NCBI RefSeq assembly: GCF_016861845.1
Contig: NZ_BOLV01000003.1
Location: 116,209 to 180,208 of the forward strand
Length of the DNA: 64,000 bases
Direction of reading: 5' to 3'
Source: Lacticaseibacillus suilingensis
GTDB taxonomy: Bacteria > Bacillota > Bacilli > Lactobacillales > Lactobacillaceae
The notes under the pieces were generated by a model. It had not been told where the DNA came from, ran no database searches, and saw only the letters and a list, made by a program, of their open reading frames with translations. A program made the translations under genes and the position numbers. Positions within the stretch are counted from its first letter, which is position 1. Every line of letters begins with the position of its first letter. Positions 16,426 to 24,295 of the stretch are shown here, in pieces.

Positions 16426-17013
16426 ATGAAAAATATTGTGATTGTCACCTGTCATCCTTATGACGGGAGTTTCTGCCATGCGTTGATGATGGCGGTTAAA
16501 ACTGGGGCCGAAGCTGCCGGTAAAACCGTGACGGTCATCGACCTAGAAGCGGATGGGTTTGATCCGGTGATGCATAGTGCTGATCTGATTGGTTTCTTGA
16601 AGCATCAGGCCGTTGATGAGCAAGCCAAAGCTTACATCCAGACGGTGAAGGCTGCTGACCAGCTGGTGCTGATTTTCCCGATTTGGTGGGAGTTGATGCC
16701 AGCGATGATGAAAGGCTTCATCGACAAGGTGATTTTTCCTGGCGAAACCTTTACCTATTCCAAAAGTCTCAGGGGGATGGCCCCGCTCATCAAAGCGCAG
16801 CGCACAACCGTTATGACGACCATGAACACGCCTAAACTGCTGTACCGGTTCGTGTTCGGCCAAGCCATTCAGCGCGCTTTGGTGCGTGGCACTTTGAAGA
16901 AAATGGGGCTGAAGCACGTTACCTGGCAAAATTGCGCCATGGTGAAAAAGAGTACGCCAGCGAAACGCGAAGCTTGGTTAAATCGCGCTAAGCGCATCGG
17001 GGCGCAAAGCTAA
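16426..17013 (+). CDS. NAD(P)H-dependent flavodoxin-fold oxidoreductase
   Basis: This 195-residue protein belongs to the NQO1/KefF/MdaB-like quinone reductase group. NIVIVTCHPYDGSFCHALM is the FMN phosphate loop. The conserved IFPIWWELMPAMMKGFIDKV block (about 82-103) positions the flavin, and VIFPGETFTY follows. It probably reduces quinones or other electrophiles with NAD(P)H in the cytoplasm. Placement behind a Crp/Fnr-type regulator fits a redox response, but this is positional inference. Confidence 0.85.
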   Translation: MKNIVIVTCHPYDGSFCHALMMAVKTGAEAAGKTVTVIDLEADGFDPVMHSADLIGFLKHQAVDEQAKAYIQTVKAADQLVLIFPIWWELMPAMMKGFIDKVIFPGETFTYSKSLRGMAPLIKAQRTTVMTTMNTPKLLYRFVFGQAIQRALVRGTLKKMGLKHVTWQNCAMVKKSTPAKREAWLNRAKRIGAQS

Positions 17014-17033
17014 CGCGTGGGGGCACAGGCTTC

Positions 17034-17066
17034 AATGACCACCGGCCGAGTGCTGGTGGTCATTTT
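17034..17066. terminator. terminator between convergent genes
   Basis: AATGACCACC (17034-17043) pairs with GGTGGTCATT (17055-17064). TTTTCG follows. The right arm overlaps the stop codon of the convergent TMEM175 gene. Confidence 0.6.
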
Positions 17067-17617
17067 CGTTTCACCAGTCGATGTAACGGCAAGGCGGCAA
17101 ACAGGACGAAAAATAGATTTGACCCAAGCCCTGGCAACGCCCAAGCCAACCCGAGAATCACCACCAGCAAAGCACTGGTGATGAAGTCGGCTGCCTGAAC
17201 GCGGTGATTCACCGCGTGGCGCAACCAGACGCTGACGGCGGAGCCAAAGAGGAGCACTGCGGTGTAAAGCATCAGGCCGAGGCGCCCAGTATTATCGACG
17301 ATGAGGCGGGTGGCCGCGGGAATCAGCACGATGGCCAGCAACCATAACACATTGGCCCAGTAGCCGCTTTTGCTGAGCTCTGTGACCGGCGCTAACGTGC
17401 GCCGATGCCCATTCCAGAAGCTAAATACGGTGAAAAACGAAATCAAAACGCCCAGCACCAGGTGGGCGAAGGTCACCGACTGCAGCCGTGTTGCTAAATT
17501 GCCCGCGGTTAACGTGGCAAAAAAATCGGTCAGCGGCAGCACTAATAACGTGATGGCCACCGCGACAATGGCATCGGTGAAGGCAATGAGGCGCTCTAAA
17601 GTTTTGCCTTGGATCAT
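17060..17617 (-). CDS. TMEM175-family potassium channel (DUF1211)
   Basis: The 185-residue protein has about six hydrophobic helices. Helix 1 bears the family signature FTDAIVAVAITLLVLPL, in which bulky hydrophobic residues form the pore constriction of bacterial TMEM175 channels. FFTVFSFWNGHRR matches the family's second conserved block. Bacterial members have a single six-helix repeat and assemble as tetramers. The ATG at 17617 gives the better family start; a TTG at 17629 in frame would add four residues, and no strong ribosome site distinguishes them. Confidence 0.85.
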   Translation of the reverse strand: MIQGKTLERLIAFTDAIVAVAITLLVLPLTDFFATLTAGNLATRLQSVTFAHLVLGVLISFFTVFSFWNGHRRTLAPVTELSKSGYWANVLWLLAIVLIPAATRLIVDNTGRLGLMLYTAVLLFGSAVSVWLRHAVNHRVQAADFITSALLVVILGLAWALPGLGSNLFFVLFAALPLHRLVKRK

Positions 17618-17887
17618 GATAGGCACCAAGGTGTGCAGCAGTCATTTTTTGCAGTAATTGTCATCAAGAATCGACTCACTTTCGGCTTAGAATAAACCAA
17701 TTATACCCGTTCTTGTCTTTTCACCGTGAGAATCGTCCTGATCAGTATGGGTTTTTTCAAGGGTGACCGCAGCCGGTCTGCTACTTCCAAAGGGAAACTT
17801 CAATACCTGATGGCTGCCTTGAGTCCGCCGACGCCGAACGTCAAGGAGTAGGGGAGACAAAATCCGGCGGAAGCCAAAAGCCAATCA
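17618..17887. other. gene-poor interval
   Basis: No frame here has a convincing ribosome site or family resemblance. It should hold the promoter of the TMEM175 gene at its left side. Confidence 0.5.
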
Positions 17888-17923
17888 AAAGCCGTGTTGT
17901 TTCACGTGAAACAACACGGCTTT
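17888..17923. other. parS site inside a perfect 36-bp palindrome
   Basis: TGTTTCACGTGAAACA (17898-17913) is the ideal parS sequence bound by ParB/Spo0J. It is the core of a larger perfect palindrome with two 18-base arms (AAAGCCGTGTTGTTTCAC and its complement) meeting at 17905/17906. It lies in a gene-free gap. The larger symmetry could also act as a hairpin, but no T-run of terminator length follows. Confidence 0.65.
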
Positions 17924-18019
17924 CGGTCTGTCTCCTGATTCGTAGCGGCATCACGACTAGATTACTGCTTTCCAAGTAGCTAACACCAGCACGTTTCATC
18001 TGCCACAAGCCGGTCGACG

Positions 18020-18637
18020 TTACGAGGCAAGCCGATGCTCGCTCACTAAGGTCTCCAATCGCTGACGCGCTTCGGTGGTGTGCACCGAGGTCAACTGTGG
18101 CACCAAGAGTTCAAGCATGGTGTCATCGTACTGCCACCATTGAAATGTTTCTAGCCAGTCAATCGTCGCTTGGTCGAAGCGAGAACGAATGATTTTGGCG
18201 GGATTGCCGCCCACGATGGCGTAGGCTGGAACGTCTTTAGTGACCAGGGCATAAGCACCGATGACGGCGCCGTCGCCAATCTGCACACCAGGCATAATGA
18301 CCGCGTGGCGGCCAATCCAGACATCATTGCCAATGACCGTGTCGCGTTTAACGGGCATATCAGCTTTGGTCATGCCTTGCAGCGCAAGCAAGTCCCGGTC
18401 TAATTCGGGGAAAATGAAGGTGGAGAACGTGTTCATGGGGTGGTTAGCCGCTCCCATAATAAAGCGCACGTTGCGGGCAAAACTGCAGAAGCTACCAATG
18501 AGCAAACGATTGTGACCGGGCCGATTGTATAGAATATTTTCGGTGTTGAAGTCGGCACCATCAGCGGCATCGTAGAAGTTGTGGCGGCCGACGAGAATGT
18601 TGCTGGCGAGTTTTTGATTTTCAATCCACATGAGCAT
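18020..18637 (-). CDS. CatB/Vat-family xenobiotic O-acetyltransferase
   Basis: This 205-residue left-handed beta-helix acetyltransferase resembles chloramphenicol (CatB) and streptogramin (Vat) acetyltransferases. Features are [30 protein letters not shown], with the catalytic His in ANH, then hexapeptide coils [32 protein letters not shown] and the closing [16 protein letters not shown]. It may modify an antibiotic or a cell-surface sugar; the substrate is not predictable. It follows the stop of a small membrane-protein pseudogene by three bases and is the last gene of an operon driven by the operator at 19622. An in-frame ATG at 18631 is an alternative start. Confidence 0.87.
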   Translation of the reverse strand: MLMWIENQKLASNILVGRHNFYDAADGADFNTENILYNRPGHNRLLIGSFCSFARNVRFIMGAANHPMNTFSTFIFPELDRDLLALQGMTKADMPVKRDTVIGNDVWIGRHAVIMPGVQIGDGAVIGAYALVTKDVPAYAIVGGNPAKIIRSRFDQATIDWLETFQWWQYDDTMLELLVPQLTSVHTTEARQRLETLVSEHRLAS

Positions 18638-18640
18638 GAC

Positions 18641-18906
18641 CTACTTTCTGAAGATGAATTTGCGGACGGCATAGGTGACGACGAAGCTGAGCACTAGGCC
18701 GCCTGCCAGCGTTGGGAGGAGATCGATGCCAAGCAGGTGCGGGCCGTAATTGACGAGGTAAGTGCCAGAATAGCTACCTAGGCGCCAAACCCGAGGTCTA
18801 AGCCCAACAGAAGGAGACTTTTTTCGTGCCAGATTCGGTCGATGGCGTAAACCACGGCCCCCATGACGAAACCGACAACGACAGCAGTAAGGATGGATAG
18901 TAACAT
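18641..18906 (-). pseudogene. small membrane protein gene broken by a single-base frameshift
   Basis: The 5' part encodes MLLSILTAVVVGFVMGAVVY and on to LLLLGLDLGFGA then stop. Read in the neighbouring frame, the sequence continues VWRLGSYSGTYLVNYGPHLL and ends LSFVVTYAVRKFIFRK. Adding one G to the GGG run at 18790-18792 restores a continuous protein of about 88 residues with two or three membrane helices (LGLDLGVWRLGSYSG). The gene has AGAGG upstream and its stop sits directly before the CatB start. The indel is in a homopolymer, so a sequencing error is possible. Function unknown. Confidence 0.65.
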
Positions 18907-18926
18907 TTTAATGACCTCTTTCTAGA

Positions 18927-19034
18927 TTAATGGTGAGTAGGGAGTTTGATGTTCGGCCGGTGCGTTGTTTGCCGGTAGATTAGCGCCGGCATGCCGGAAA
19001 ACGCGATTAGCCCCAGGAGCGCGCGTTGCTTCAT
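18927..19034 (-). CDS. small hypothetical membrane protein (35 aa)
   Basis: The ORF encodes MKQRALLGLIAFSGMPALIY followed by a polar tail RQTTHRPNIKLPTHH. It has one hydrophobic segment. GAGGCGG lies upstream at usable spacing, and the ORF begins 10 bases after the preceding stop and ends 20 bases before the next start, which supports translation as part of the operon. No family is recognised. Confidence 0.4.
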   Translation of the reverse strand: MKQRALLGLIAFSGMPALIYRQTTHRPNIKLPTHH

Positions 19035-19044
19035 ATGCACCGCC

Positions 19045-19557
19045 TCAGTGCAGCAGCTGGAAAGCTTGTTGGCAATAGCTTGCGGCAGCGTCATAGGTTT
19101 GTTCCAAGATTGGGGCGACTTTGGCGATGCGGCGGGTCTTAGCCCAGCCGTAGCTGAAATAGCCAAGTGCCCAGCCGATAAAGGCCGGAACGGCCAGAAT
19201 GGCGCAGAGGATAACCAGTTGATTGGTGACGGCGAACACCGAGCCGGCCATAAACGCGGTGCCGATCAAACCGATGGTCATGGCGATAATGGTGGGGTAG
19301 GAAGCTTTGCTCCGCTCCAGCCCGGCTGCCGCTGCCATTTCCTGTTCAAATTGTTTTTGCAGGCGATTGAGGCTGGCTTTTTCGGGGAGGTTGCGGTCAC
19401 GCTTGAGTTTTAAGGTGACCGTGTTTTTGCCGATGTCTGGGGTTTGATCGGTTACGACCCAGCCGAAGTTGGCGTAGCCGTCGATGTAGGCATTTTGCAT
19501 CGTCTTGGGGATGCGTTGTTCGAAGTACTCGAAGGCAATAAAGTTGGTTTCTGTCAT
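19045..19557 (-). CDS. hypothetical two-helix membrane protein
   Basis: This 170-residue protein is not recognised as a known family. Residues 1-90 are soluble and charged (YFEQRIPKTMQNAYIDGYAN, TVTLKLKRDRNLPEKASL). Two membrane helices follow at about 90-135 (IIAMTIGLIGTAFMAGSVFA and LVILCAILAVPAFIGWALGY), then a short cytoplasmic tail. It is the first gene of an operon whose promoter carries three ATGTT repeats identical in spacing to those ahead of the two-component operon, so it is probably a main output of that system. AGGAG precedes its ATG. Confidence 0.7.
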   Translation of the reverse strand: MTETNFIAFEYFEQRIPKTMQNAYIDGYANFGWVVTDQTPDIGKNTVTLKLKRDRNLPEKASLNRLQKQFEQEMAAAAGLERSKASYPTIIAMTIGLIGTAFMAGSVFAVTNQLVILCAILAVPAFIGWALGYFSYGWAKTRRIAKVAPILEQTYDAAASYCQQAFQLLH

Positions 19558-19621
19558 GATATTGGGCTCCTTTTGGCTTAACTAATTAACAACGTCAGTC
19601 TATCCCGCAAGTATTGGCGAA

Positions 19622-19648
19622 ATGTTCACGAGATGTTGCTGAGATGTT
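19622..19648 (-). promoter_or_regulatory. triple direct-repeat operator (response-regulator site), copy 1
   Basis: ATGTT occurs at 19622, 19633 and 19644, exactly 11 bases apart. On the minus strand these are AACAT repeats, and the last one lies 19 bases before a -10-like TAGACT ahead of the 19557 gene. One-turn spacing is typical of OmpR-family binding. The same arrangement occurs at 22340-22366. Confidence 0.7.
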
Positions 19649-19663
19649 AATTTGAAAAAAAGC

Positions 19664-19696
19664 CAAAAAAATACGCCCACGCACAATGTGTAGGCG
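19664..19696 (-). terminator. terminator of the two-component operon
   Basis: On the minus strand CGCCTACACA and TGCGTGGGCG form a stem around TTG and are followed by TATTTTTTTGG. It lies immediately after the histidine kinase stop. Confidence 0.75.
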
Positions 19697-19702
19697 AAAG
19701 CG

Positions 19703-20755
19703 TTAGCGAGGAAGGGTCACGGTGAAGGTGCTACCGACGCCAACTTCACTGGTGACGGCGATCTGGCCGTGGACTAATTTCAGGATTGAAGCGACCATGG
19801 CTAAGCCTAGACCGTTGCCGAGGCTAGCATGGGACCGGTCACCTTGGAAGAACTTCTGAAACATATGGGTCTGGGTAGCCTGGTCCATGCCGATGCCGGT
19901 ATCGGTGAAACTGACCGCCACATGCTGGGCCTGAGCCTTGACTGCTAGCGTAATGGTGCCATGATCTGGCGTAAACTTGATGGCATTGGCCAGCAGATTG
20001 TTCCAGACGACTTTCAACAGATCAGGGTCACCCATCATGGCCAGTTTTTCCGGCATGTCGACTGTCAACTCTAATTGGTGCTCATCTAACCTAGGGTCGC
20101 TGGCGAAGATGACCTGCGTCAGCTGTTCAACCAAGTCAAAAGCGGTGCGCTCCGGCTGGGTGATTTGGGTTTCTAACTTATTGAGGCGCAAAATGTTCGA
20201 TACCAAGTCTGCCAAGTCAGTGGCTGCGGTGTTGATGGTCGCAAGATAGGCCGCTTGCGTTTCAGAATCGAGATCGTCTTTTTGCAAGGCTTCAGAATAG
20301 CTTTTGATGACGGCGAGTGGCCGCTTAAATTCATGCGACACATTCGCCACGAAGTCACCGCGTAGGGTTTCAATCGAGCCGAGTTCGGCGACCATGGTGT
20401 TAAAATTGGCAAACATGGCATCGAGGTAATCGTAGCGCTCCGGGCGGTGAACTGGCGGCAGGTAAACGGAGTAATCACCACTGGCCACTTTTTCGGCGGC
20501 GATACTGAGGGCGCGCAGCGGCTTGGCAAAAGTGCGATAGCGTTGCCAGGCCGCCAGCAAGGCAAACCCAATTGCCACCAGCAAACAATAGAGCAAATAC
20601 CAGCCGGCAAAAGGCGAAAGCAAACTTTGCCAGTCGCCGCTGTAGATCAGCCCTGGCACCGCCGCCAACAGGCCAAAGCCCAGAAACAAAATGGTGAGTT
20701 CGAGCCAAGAGAAGCTGGCCGCCTGGGCGCGAAAAGTAAGTTTATTTTTTGCCAT
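19703..20755 (-). CDS. sensor histidine kinase
   Basis: The 350-residue kinase has two membrane helices near the N-terminus (about 15-75) with very little extracellular loop, so it probably senses within the membrane or through a partner protein. Next come a HAMP-like linker, HisKA with the phospho-acceptor His in VSHEFKRPLAV (about 140) and the ATPase lobe with N-box VVWNNLLANAIKFTP, FTDTGIGM and LGNGLGLAMV. I place the start at the ATG at 20755 (GGAG upstream), which overlaps the response regulator by 14 bases. Short-loop kinases of this type often pair with transport or membrane partners; the neighbour at 21410 is a candidate. Confidence 0.9.
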   Translation of the reverse strand: MAKNKLTFRAQAASFSWLELTILFLGFGLLAAVPGLIYSGDWQSLLSPFAGWYLLYCLLVAIGFALLAAWQRYRTFAKPLRALSIAAEKVASGDYSVYLPPVHRPERYDYLDAMFANFNTMVAELGSIETLRGDFVANVSHEFKRPLAVIKSYSEALQKDDLDSETQAAYLATINTAATDLADLVSNILRLNKLETQITQPERTAFDLVEQLTQVIFASDPRLDEHQLELTVDMPEKLAMMGDPDLLKVVWNNLLANAIKFTPDHGTITLAVKAQAQHVAVSFTDTGIGMDQATQTHMFQKFFQGDRSHASLGNGLGLAMVASILKLVHGQIAVTSEVGVGSTFTVTLPR

Positions 20756-21425
20756 TAAGCAGGACTCCTTTGTAGCCAAGGCCGTGAACGGTTTTGATGG
20801 CGAAACCGTCAGCGGCGGCGAATTTATCGCGTAGCTTGGTAATGTAGACATCAACTGCGCGCATCGAGGTTTCGCTATCAAGATCCCAGAATTCGTTGAT
20901 TAATTCAGCACGTGAAAAAGCGTGGCCGGGATAAGTCAGAAATTTGGTAAGCAGATTGAACTCGCGCACCGTGAGAGCCACTTCTTCGCCATTGAGCAAG
21001 GCGACTCGCCCTTCCTGATCCAGGCTGACGTTACCCACCACGAGCCGGCTGGTTTTGCCGATGTTGGCCCGGCGGAGCAAGGCGTGGACGCGCAGTTTCA
21101 ACTCATCGAGCTGAATGGGCTTAATCATGTAGTCATCGATTCCGATGTTGAAGCCTTTCTCTTTAGAGGCGATGTCGTCGCGAGCCGTGATGAAAAGAAT
21201 AGGAATGGCGGGATCAGTGCGGCGGACGGTTTCGGCGAATGAATAGCCATCAATGTCAGGCATCATGATATCAGAGAGAATTAAGTCGAAAGTTTGATCG
21301 TACATCAAGTTGTACGCGTCGTTGGCGCTTAAGGCCCCAGTGGCTTGGTAGCCGGCTTGAGTCAGGGTCCGGGTCAGAATGGCGTTGAATTTTTCATCAT
21401 CTTCGACGACTAGTATTTGTTGCAT
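20742..21425 (-). CDS. OmpR/PhoB-family response regulator
   Basis: The 227-residue protein has a receiver domain at about 1-120 (ILVVEDDEKFNAILTRTL; phospho-acceptor Asp in LILSDIMMPDIDG; LFITARDD; Lys in YMIKPI) and a winged helix DNA-binding domain at about 130-225 (VALTVREFNLLTKFL, AVDVYITKLRDKF, IKTVHGLGYKGVL). It overlaps genes on both sides. The triple ATGTT repeats at 19622 and 22340 are the obvious candidate targets. Confidence 0.92.
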   Translation of the reverse strand: MQQILVVEDDEKFNAILTRTLTQAGYQATGALSANDAYNLMYDQTFDLILSDIMMPDIDGYSFAETVRRTDPAIPILFITARDDIASKEKGFNIGIDDYMIKPIQLDELKLRVHALLRRANIGKTSRLVVGNVSLDQEGRVALLNGEEVALTVREFNLLTKFLTYPGHAFSRAELINEFWDLDSETSMRAVDVYITKLRDKFAAADGFAIKTVHGLGYKGVLLNGKK

Positions 21426-22111
21426 GAGCTTTCCTCGGTTTCTTCTTGAGTTAAATCCCGATGCGTGGCAAACAACGTGATCCAGAGACCCACCAGAATG
21501 ACCGCCACGCTGATGGCCATGCCAAACAGTCCGGTCGTCGTGGAGACGCTGGCACTATGCTGGTAGGTCAACAGTGCATATTGTGTCAGAACCATTGCGG
21601 TCATGCCATCGGCGACGCTGTACGCTTTGAGCAGCGTGATCAAGGGACTCAGCAGATGCCGCGAACGCACTAGCCCGATGATGGCGGCGGTCAGTTTGGT
21701 AAAGCCAATCATGGCAATCACCAACGCGGCGTTTAAGTTAAACTGCTGGCTGTAACCATGCCGGTACATCACATAGCAGAAAATGCCGAAGGTGACGCCA
21801 ATCAGGCAATACCCGAGGCCGCCTAAAGTTAAAAACGCCTGTTCCGCTTGGATTTTGGCCATGACCGGCGAATCACTGACGCGAATACGATGATAGCGCC
21901 ACAAGGCCAGGACTTTGACGGCTAAGAGAACGGTATAGTAAACACCGAAGATCAGCAACCAGCTGGAGAGAAAAACCATTCCCAGAAGCAATTTGGTCGC
22001 GGCCATCAGCAAACTGATAGGGACGGATAATGCCGCATATAAAGCAATCCGATCCCGGCGATGGTCGAGATTGATTGGCAGATGGAATCGTTCAATGATG
22101 AAATTGAGCAT
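21410..22111 (-). CDS. hypothetical multi-pass membrane protein, partner of two-component system
   Basis: This 233-residue protein has about six hydrophobic helices (such as ALYAALSVPISLLMAATKLLLGMV, AFLTLGGLGYCLIGVTFGIF, FGMAISVAVILVGLWITLFA). The last residues, THRDLTQEETEESSCNKY, are acidic and cytoplasmic. I do not recognise its family. Its 3' end overlaps the response regulator start by 16 bases, so the three genes are translationally coupled. It may be the sensory partner of the short-loop kinase. GGAGG precedes the ATG. Confidence 0.75.
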   Translation of the reverse strand: MLNFIIERFHLPINLDHRRDRIALYAALSVPISLLMAATKLLLGMVFLSSWLLIFGVYYTVLLAVKVLALWRYHRIRVSDSPVMAKIQAEQAFLTLGGLGYCLIGVTFGIFCYVMYRHGYSQQFNLNAALVIAMIGFTKLTAAIIGLVRSRHLLSPLITLLKAYSVADGMTAMVLTQYALLTYQHSASVSTTTGLFGMAISVAVILVGLWITLFATHRDLTQEETEESSCNKY

Positions 22112-22178
22112 GAATTGATCCTCCAGGCGGTTGGCTAAATTGAGTATAGCTTAGTTCGCGCCTTTCCCCGCAAAAATA

Positions 22179-22283
22179 TCAGTCAGTCGGCCAGTGGTTG
22201 AAGGCGGGAAAAAGAACGGCCAAAAAGATACTACCGACCCTGGCGGCGAGCGTTGCCAGCTTGAACGGTGTTAATGATTGCAT
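22179..22283 (-). CDS. small hypothetical protein (34 aa) leading the two-component operon
   Basis: The ORF reads MQSLTPFKLATLAARVGSIF then LAVLFPAFNHWPTD and has a strong AGAGGAG ribosome site. One amphipathic to hydrophobic segment spans most of it. It is the first ORF after the triple ATGTT operator at 22340 and precedes the membrane-protein gene by 67 bases. It could be a small regulator of the kinase or a leader peptide. Confidence 0.5.
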   Translation of the reverse strand: MQSLTPFKLATLAARVGSIFLAVLFPAFNHWPTD

Positions 22284-22339
22284 CGCAATTTGCTCCTCTA
22301 AGTTTGATAAAGCCAGCTTAGTTGAAGGGCGTTGGTGAA

Positions 22340-22366
22340 ATGTTGCTAAGATGTTGCTGAAATGTT
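22340..22366 (-). promoter_or_regulatory. triple direct-repeat operator (response-regulator site), copy 2
   Basis: ATGTT occurs at 22340, 22351 and 22362 with the same 11-base period as copy 1. The minus-strand layout is the same: the last AACAT, then TTC-A-CCAA, and a -10-like TAAGCT 19 bases away. This predicts autoregulation of the two-component operon. Confidence 0.7.
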
Positions 22367-22445
22367 AATTCGGCTGGTCGTAACCAAATAGCGATTGCCA
22401 TGAGCGGCGGCAATCGCTATTTGCGAGGTTCAGTTCGTGAGTAGT

Positions 22446-23294
22446 TTACGGTTTCTGCGTCGGTTGCTCCCGAAACTGCGCCGGGGACTGACCAGTCCAG
22501 GTTTTGAAGTTGCGCTGGAAGCTCTTGGTGCTGCCAAAACCGCACACTGCCGCGATGTAATCAATGCTGCTGGTGGTTTCAATCAACAGCCGCCGCGCGT
22601 TAAGCAGGCGCACCAGGCGCAAGTAGCCGCCGACGGTGAGTTGCAGGTGGGCCTGAAACTGCTGGTTCAAGGTGGTCAAAGAGACATGCGCCGCTTCTGC
22701 CAAGGCCGGGCCATGCAAGGGCTGGGCATAGTCGCGATTGATGGTAGCCATGACCTGATCCACCAGATGCGGATTGGCGGTCACAGTTTGCGAGACGCTG
22801 GTGGTGAAGTGCTGCCCTAGTTCAATCAGCAGCGCGTAAAAGTGGCTCAAAATCGCCAGCCGCCGATATTCGTCGACCCCAGCGGCAATCAGGTCGCGGA
22901 TGGCGAGGCCATGGTCGTAGATGGCTTGGTAGGCCTCAGGGTGCGCTTGTCGCGGCTGGTCGCCTTGCATCTGCACCTGCCATTGGCCGCTGCTGGGGAG
23001 CTTGTGCGCCAGAAAGGTTTCATCGATGATGAAGCCAAACTCGTCCCAGGTCGCTTGCGAGTCGCCGCTGGCACTGTGAATCACGCGCCGGTCAGTGGCC
23101 CAGCAATCACCTGGGTGATAGCGGTAAGGCACGCCATTGGCGGTAAAGGTCAGCGGCGCGCCCGCCACCAGAAAGTTCAGCTCAATGCCGGGGTGCCAGT
23201 GAGCCGGGTAATCGATGCCTTCCCGCGGATCATTTTGAAAAAACTTGAAGGGCAGATTAGGCCACTGTTCGACCTGTTCAAATAAAATCGGCAT
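22446..23294 (-). CDS. AraC-family transcriptional regulator
   Basis: The 282-residue protein has an N-terminal cupin sensor (about 15-110: HWHPGIELNFLVAGAPLTF, YRYHPGDCWATDRRVIHS) and a C-terminal double helix-turn-helix (about 185-280: ALAEAAHVSLTTLNQQFQAH and AAVCGFGSTKSFQRNFKTW). This resembles regulators of sugar use. I start at 23294, where GGAGG lies upstream. It is divergent from a HAD phosphatase gene, a possible target; no sugar transporter adjoins it. Confidence 0.88.
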   Translation of the reverse strand: MPILFEQVEQWPNLPFKFFQNDPREGIDYPAHWHPGIELNFLVAGAPLTFTANGVPYRYHPGDCWATDRRVIHSASGDSQATWDEFGFIIDETFLAHKLPSSGQWQVQMQGDQPRQAHPEAYQAIYDHGLAIRDLIAAGVDEYRRLAILSHFYALLIELGQHFTTSVSQTVTANPHLVDQVMATINRDYAQPLHGPALAEAAHVSLTTLNQQFQAHLQLTVGGYLRLVRLLNARRLLIETTSSIDYIAAVCGFGSTKSFQRNFKTWTGQSPAQFREQPTQKP

Positions 23295-23395
23295 CGCAAA
23301 AACCTCCAAACTGTCTAGCGTTGGTTTTAAAGTTGGCCGGTCAGCGCTTTCTTTCATGCTACGATGAAGAAAAGCGAATCACAAGGAGGAATCTC

Positions 23396-24211
23396 ATGAC
23401 GATCAAACTCATTGCTTTAGATATCGATGATACGCTGCTCTCTTCGCAAGGCAAGATCCTGCCGAGCACGCTGACGGCAATCAAAGCCTGCTTGGACCGC
23501 GACCTTAAAATTGTGCTGTGCACTGGCCGCCCGTTAGCTGGGGTGAAGCCGTACCTCAACGAACTTGGCGTGGCTGGGTCAGAGCAGTATGTGGTGACTT
23601 ATAACGGCGCCGTGATTGAGTCCATTACCGGCCAAGTGGTGGCGAAGCAGCTCATTGACAACGGAGGCTACCGGACCTTGACCGCTTTTGCCGCGGCTCA
23701 TGCCATTCCGTTCAATGTCTTGGATGAAAACAGTCAGATTTACACCGCTAATCATGATGTGGACTTTATTACCGCTGTGCAAGCCGTAGAAAACGAAGCC
23801 GGACTGTTTATCCGCCAGCCGGAGGAATTACCCGCCGATTTTGCGATTGCCAAGGGCCTGTTCGTCGGCACTCAAGACCTGCTTGACGGCGTGGAAGATT
23901 CCGTGCGCGCGGCCTTTGGGGATGATTATTCCGTGATCCGCGCTGGCCGTAACTTCCTGGAAGCGATGGCTAAAGGCGTCGACAAGGGCCAAGGGCTGAA
24001 GGCTCTGGGTGAGACCATTGGCATCACGCCTGATGAAATGATGGGCTTTGGGGATGAAGGCAATGACCTGGCCATGTTCAGCACCGTGGGCCTGGCCGTC
24101 TGCATGGGCAATGGCTCTGAACTCGCCAAGGCGCATGCCGATTACATCACGGATACCAATGACAATGATGGTATCAGCAAGGCCATCGAGAAGTTTGTGT
24201 TGAAGGCATAG
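23396..24211 (+). CDS. Cof-type HAD-IIB sugar phosphatase
   Basis: This 271-residue HAD hydrolase has motif I LIALDIDDTLLSS (nucleophile and general acid Asp), motif II VLCTGRP, and motifs III/IV KGLKALGETIG and MGFGDEGNDLAMF. The large C2B cap between them assigns it to the Cof/YidA group, which dephosphorylates sugar phosphates in the cytoplasm. AAGGAGG lies at ideal spacing before the ATG. It is a one-gene unit ended by the hairpin at 24221. Confidence 0.88.
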   Translation: MTIKLIALDIDDTLLSSQGKILPSTLTAIKACLDRDLKIVLCTGRPLAGVKPYLNELGVAGSEQYVVTYNGAVIESITGQVVAKQLIDNGGYRTLTAFAAAHAIPFNVLDENSQIYTANHDVDFITAVQAVENEAGLFIRQPEELPADFAIAKGLFVGTQDLLDGVEDSVRAAFGDDYSVIRAGRNFLEAMAKGVDKGQGLKALGETIGITPDEMMGFGDEGNDLAMFSTVGLAVCMGNGSELAKAHADYITDTNDNDGISKAIEKFVLKA

Positions 24212-24220
24212 TTTCATGTC

Positions 24221-24246
24221 GGGTCGCTGTGAGCGGCCCTTTTTTG
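24221..24246 (+). terminator. terminator of HAD gene
   Basis: GGGTCGCT-gtg-AGCGGCCC is followed by TTTTTT, ten bases after the stop. Confidence 0.8.
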
Positions 24247-24258
24247 TGTGGTCGCACC

Positions 24259-24284
24259 AAAAAACCGCAGCGGCGAGGCTGCGG
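24259..24284 (-). terminator. terminator of metal ABC operon
   Basis: On the minus strand CCGCAGC and GCTGCGG pair around six bases and TTTTTTGG follows, directly after the substrate-binding-protein stop at 24296. Confidence 0.8.
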
Positions 24285-24295
24285 TCGAGGAATAA

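Noticed and set aside
17687..17884. 65-codon minus-strand ORF next to the parS palindrome
   Set aside because: No ribosome site, basic low-complexity start and no family resemblance; it also overlaps a promoter region.
17888..17923. Rho-independent terminator
   Set aside because: The palindrome is perfect with no loop and only TTTCGG after it; parS identity explains the core better.
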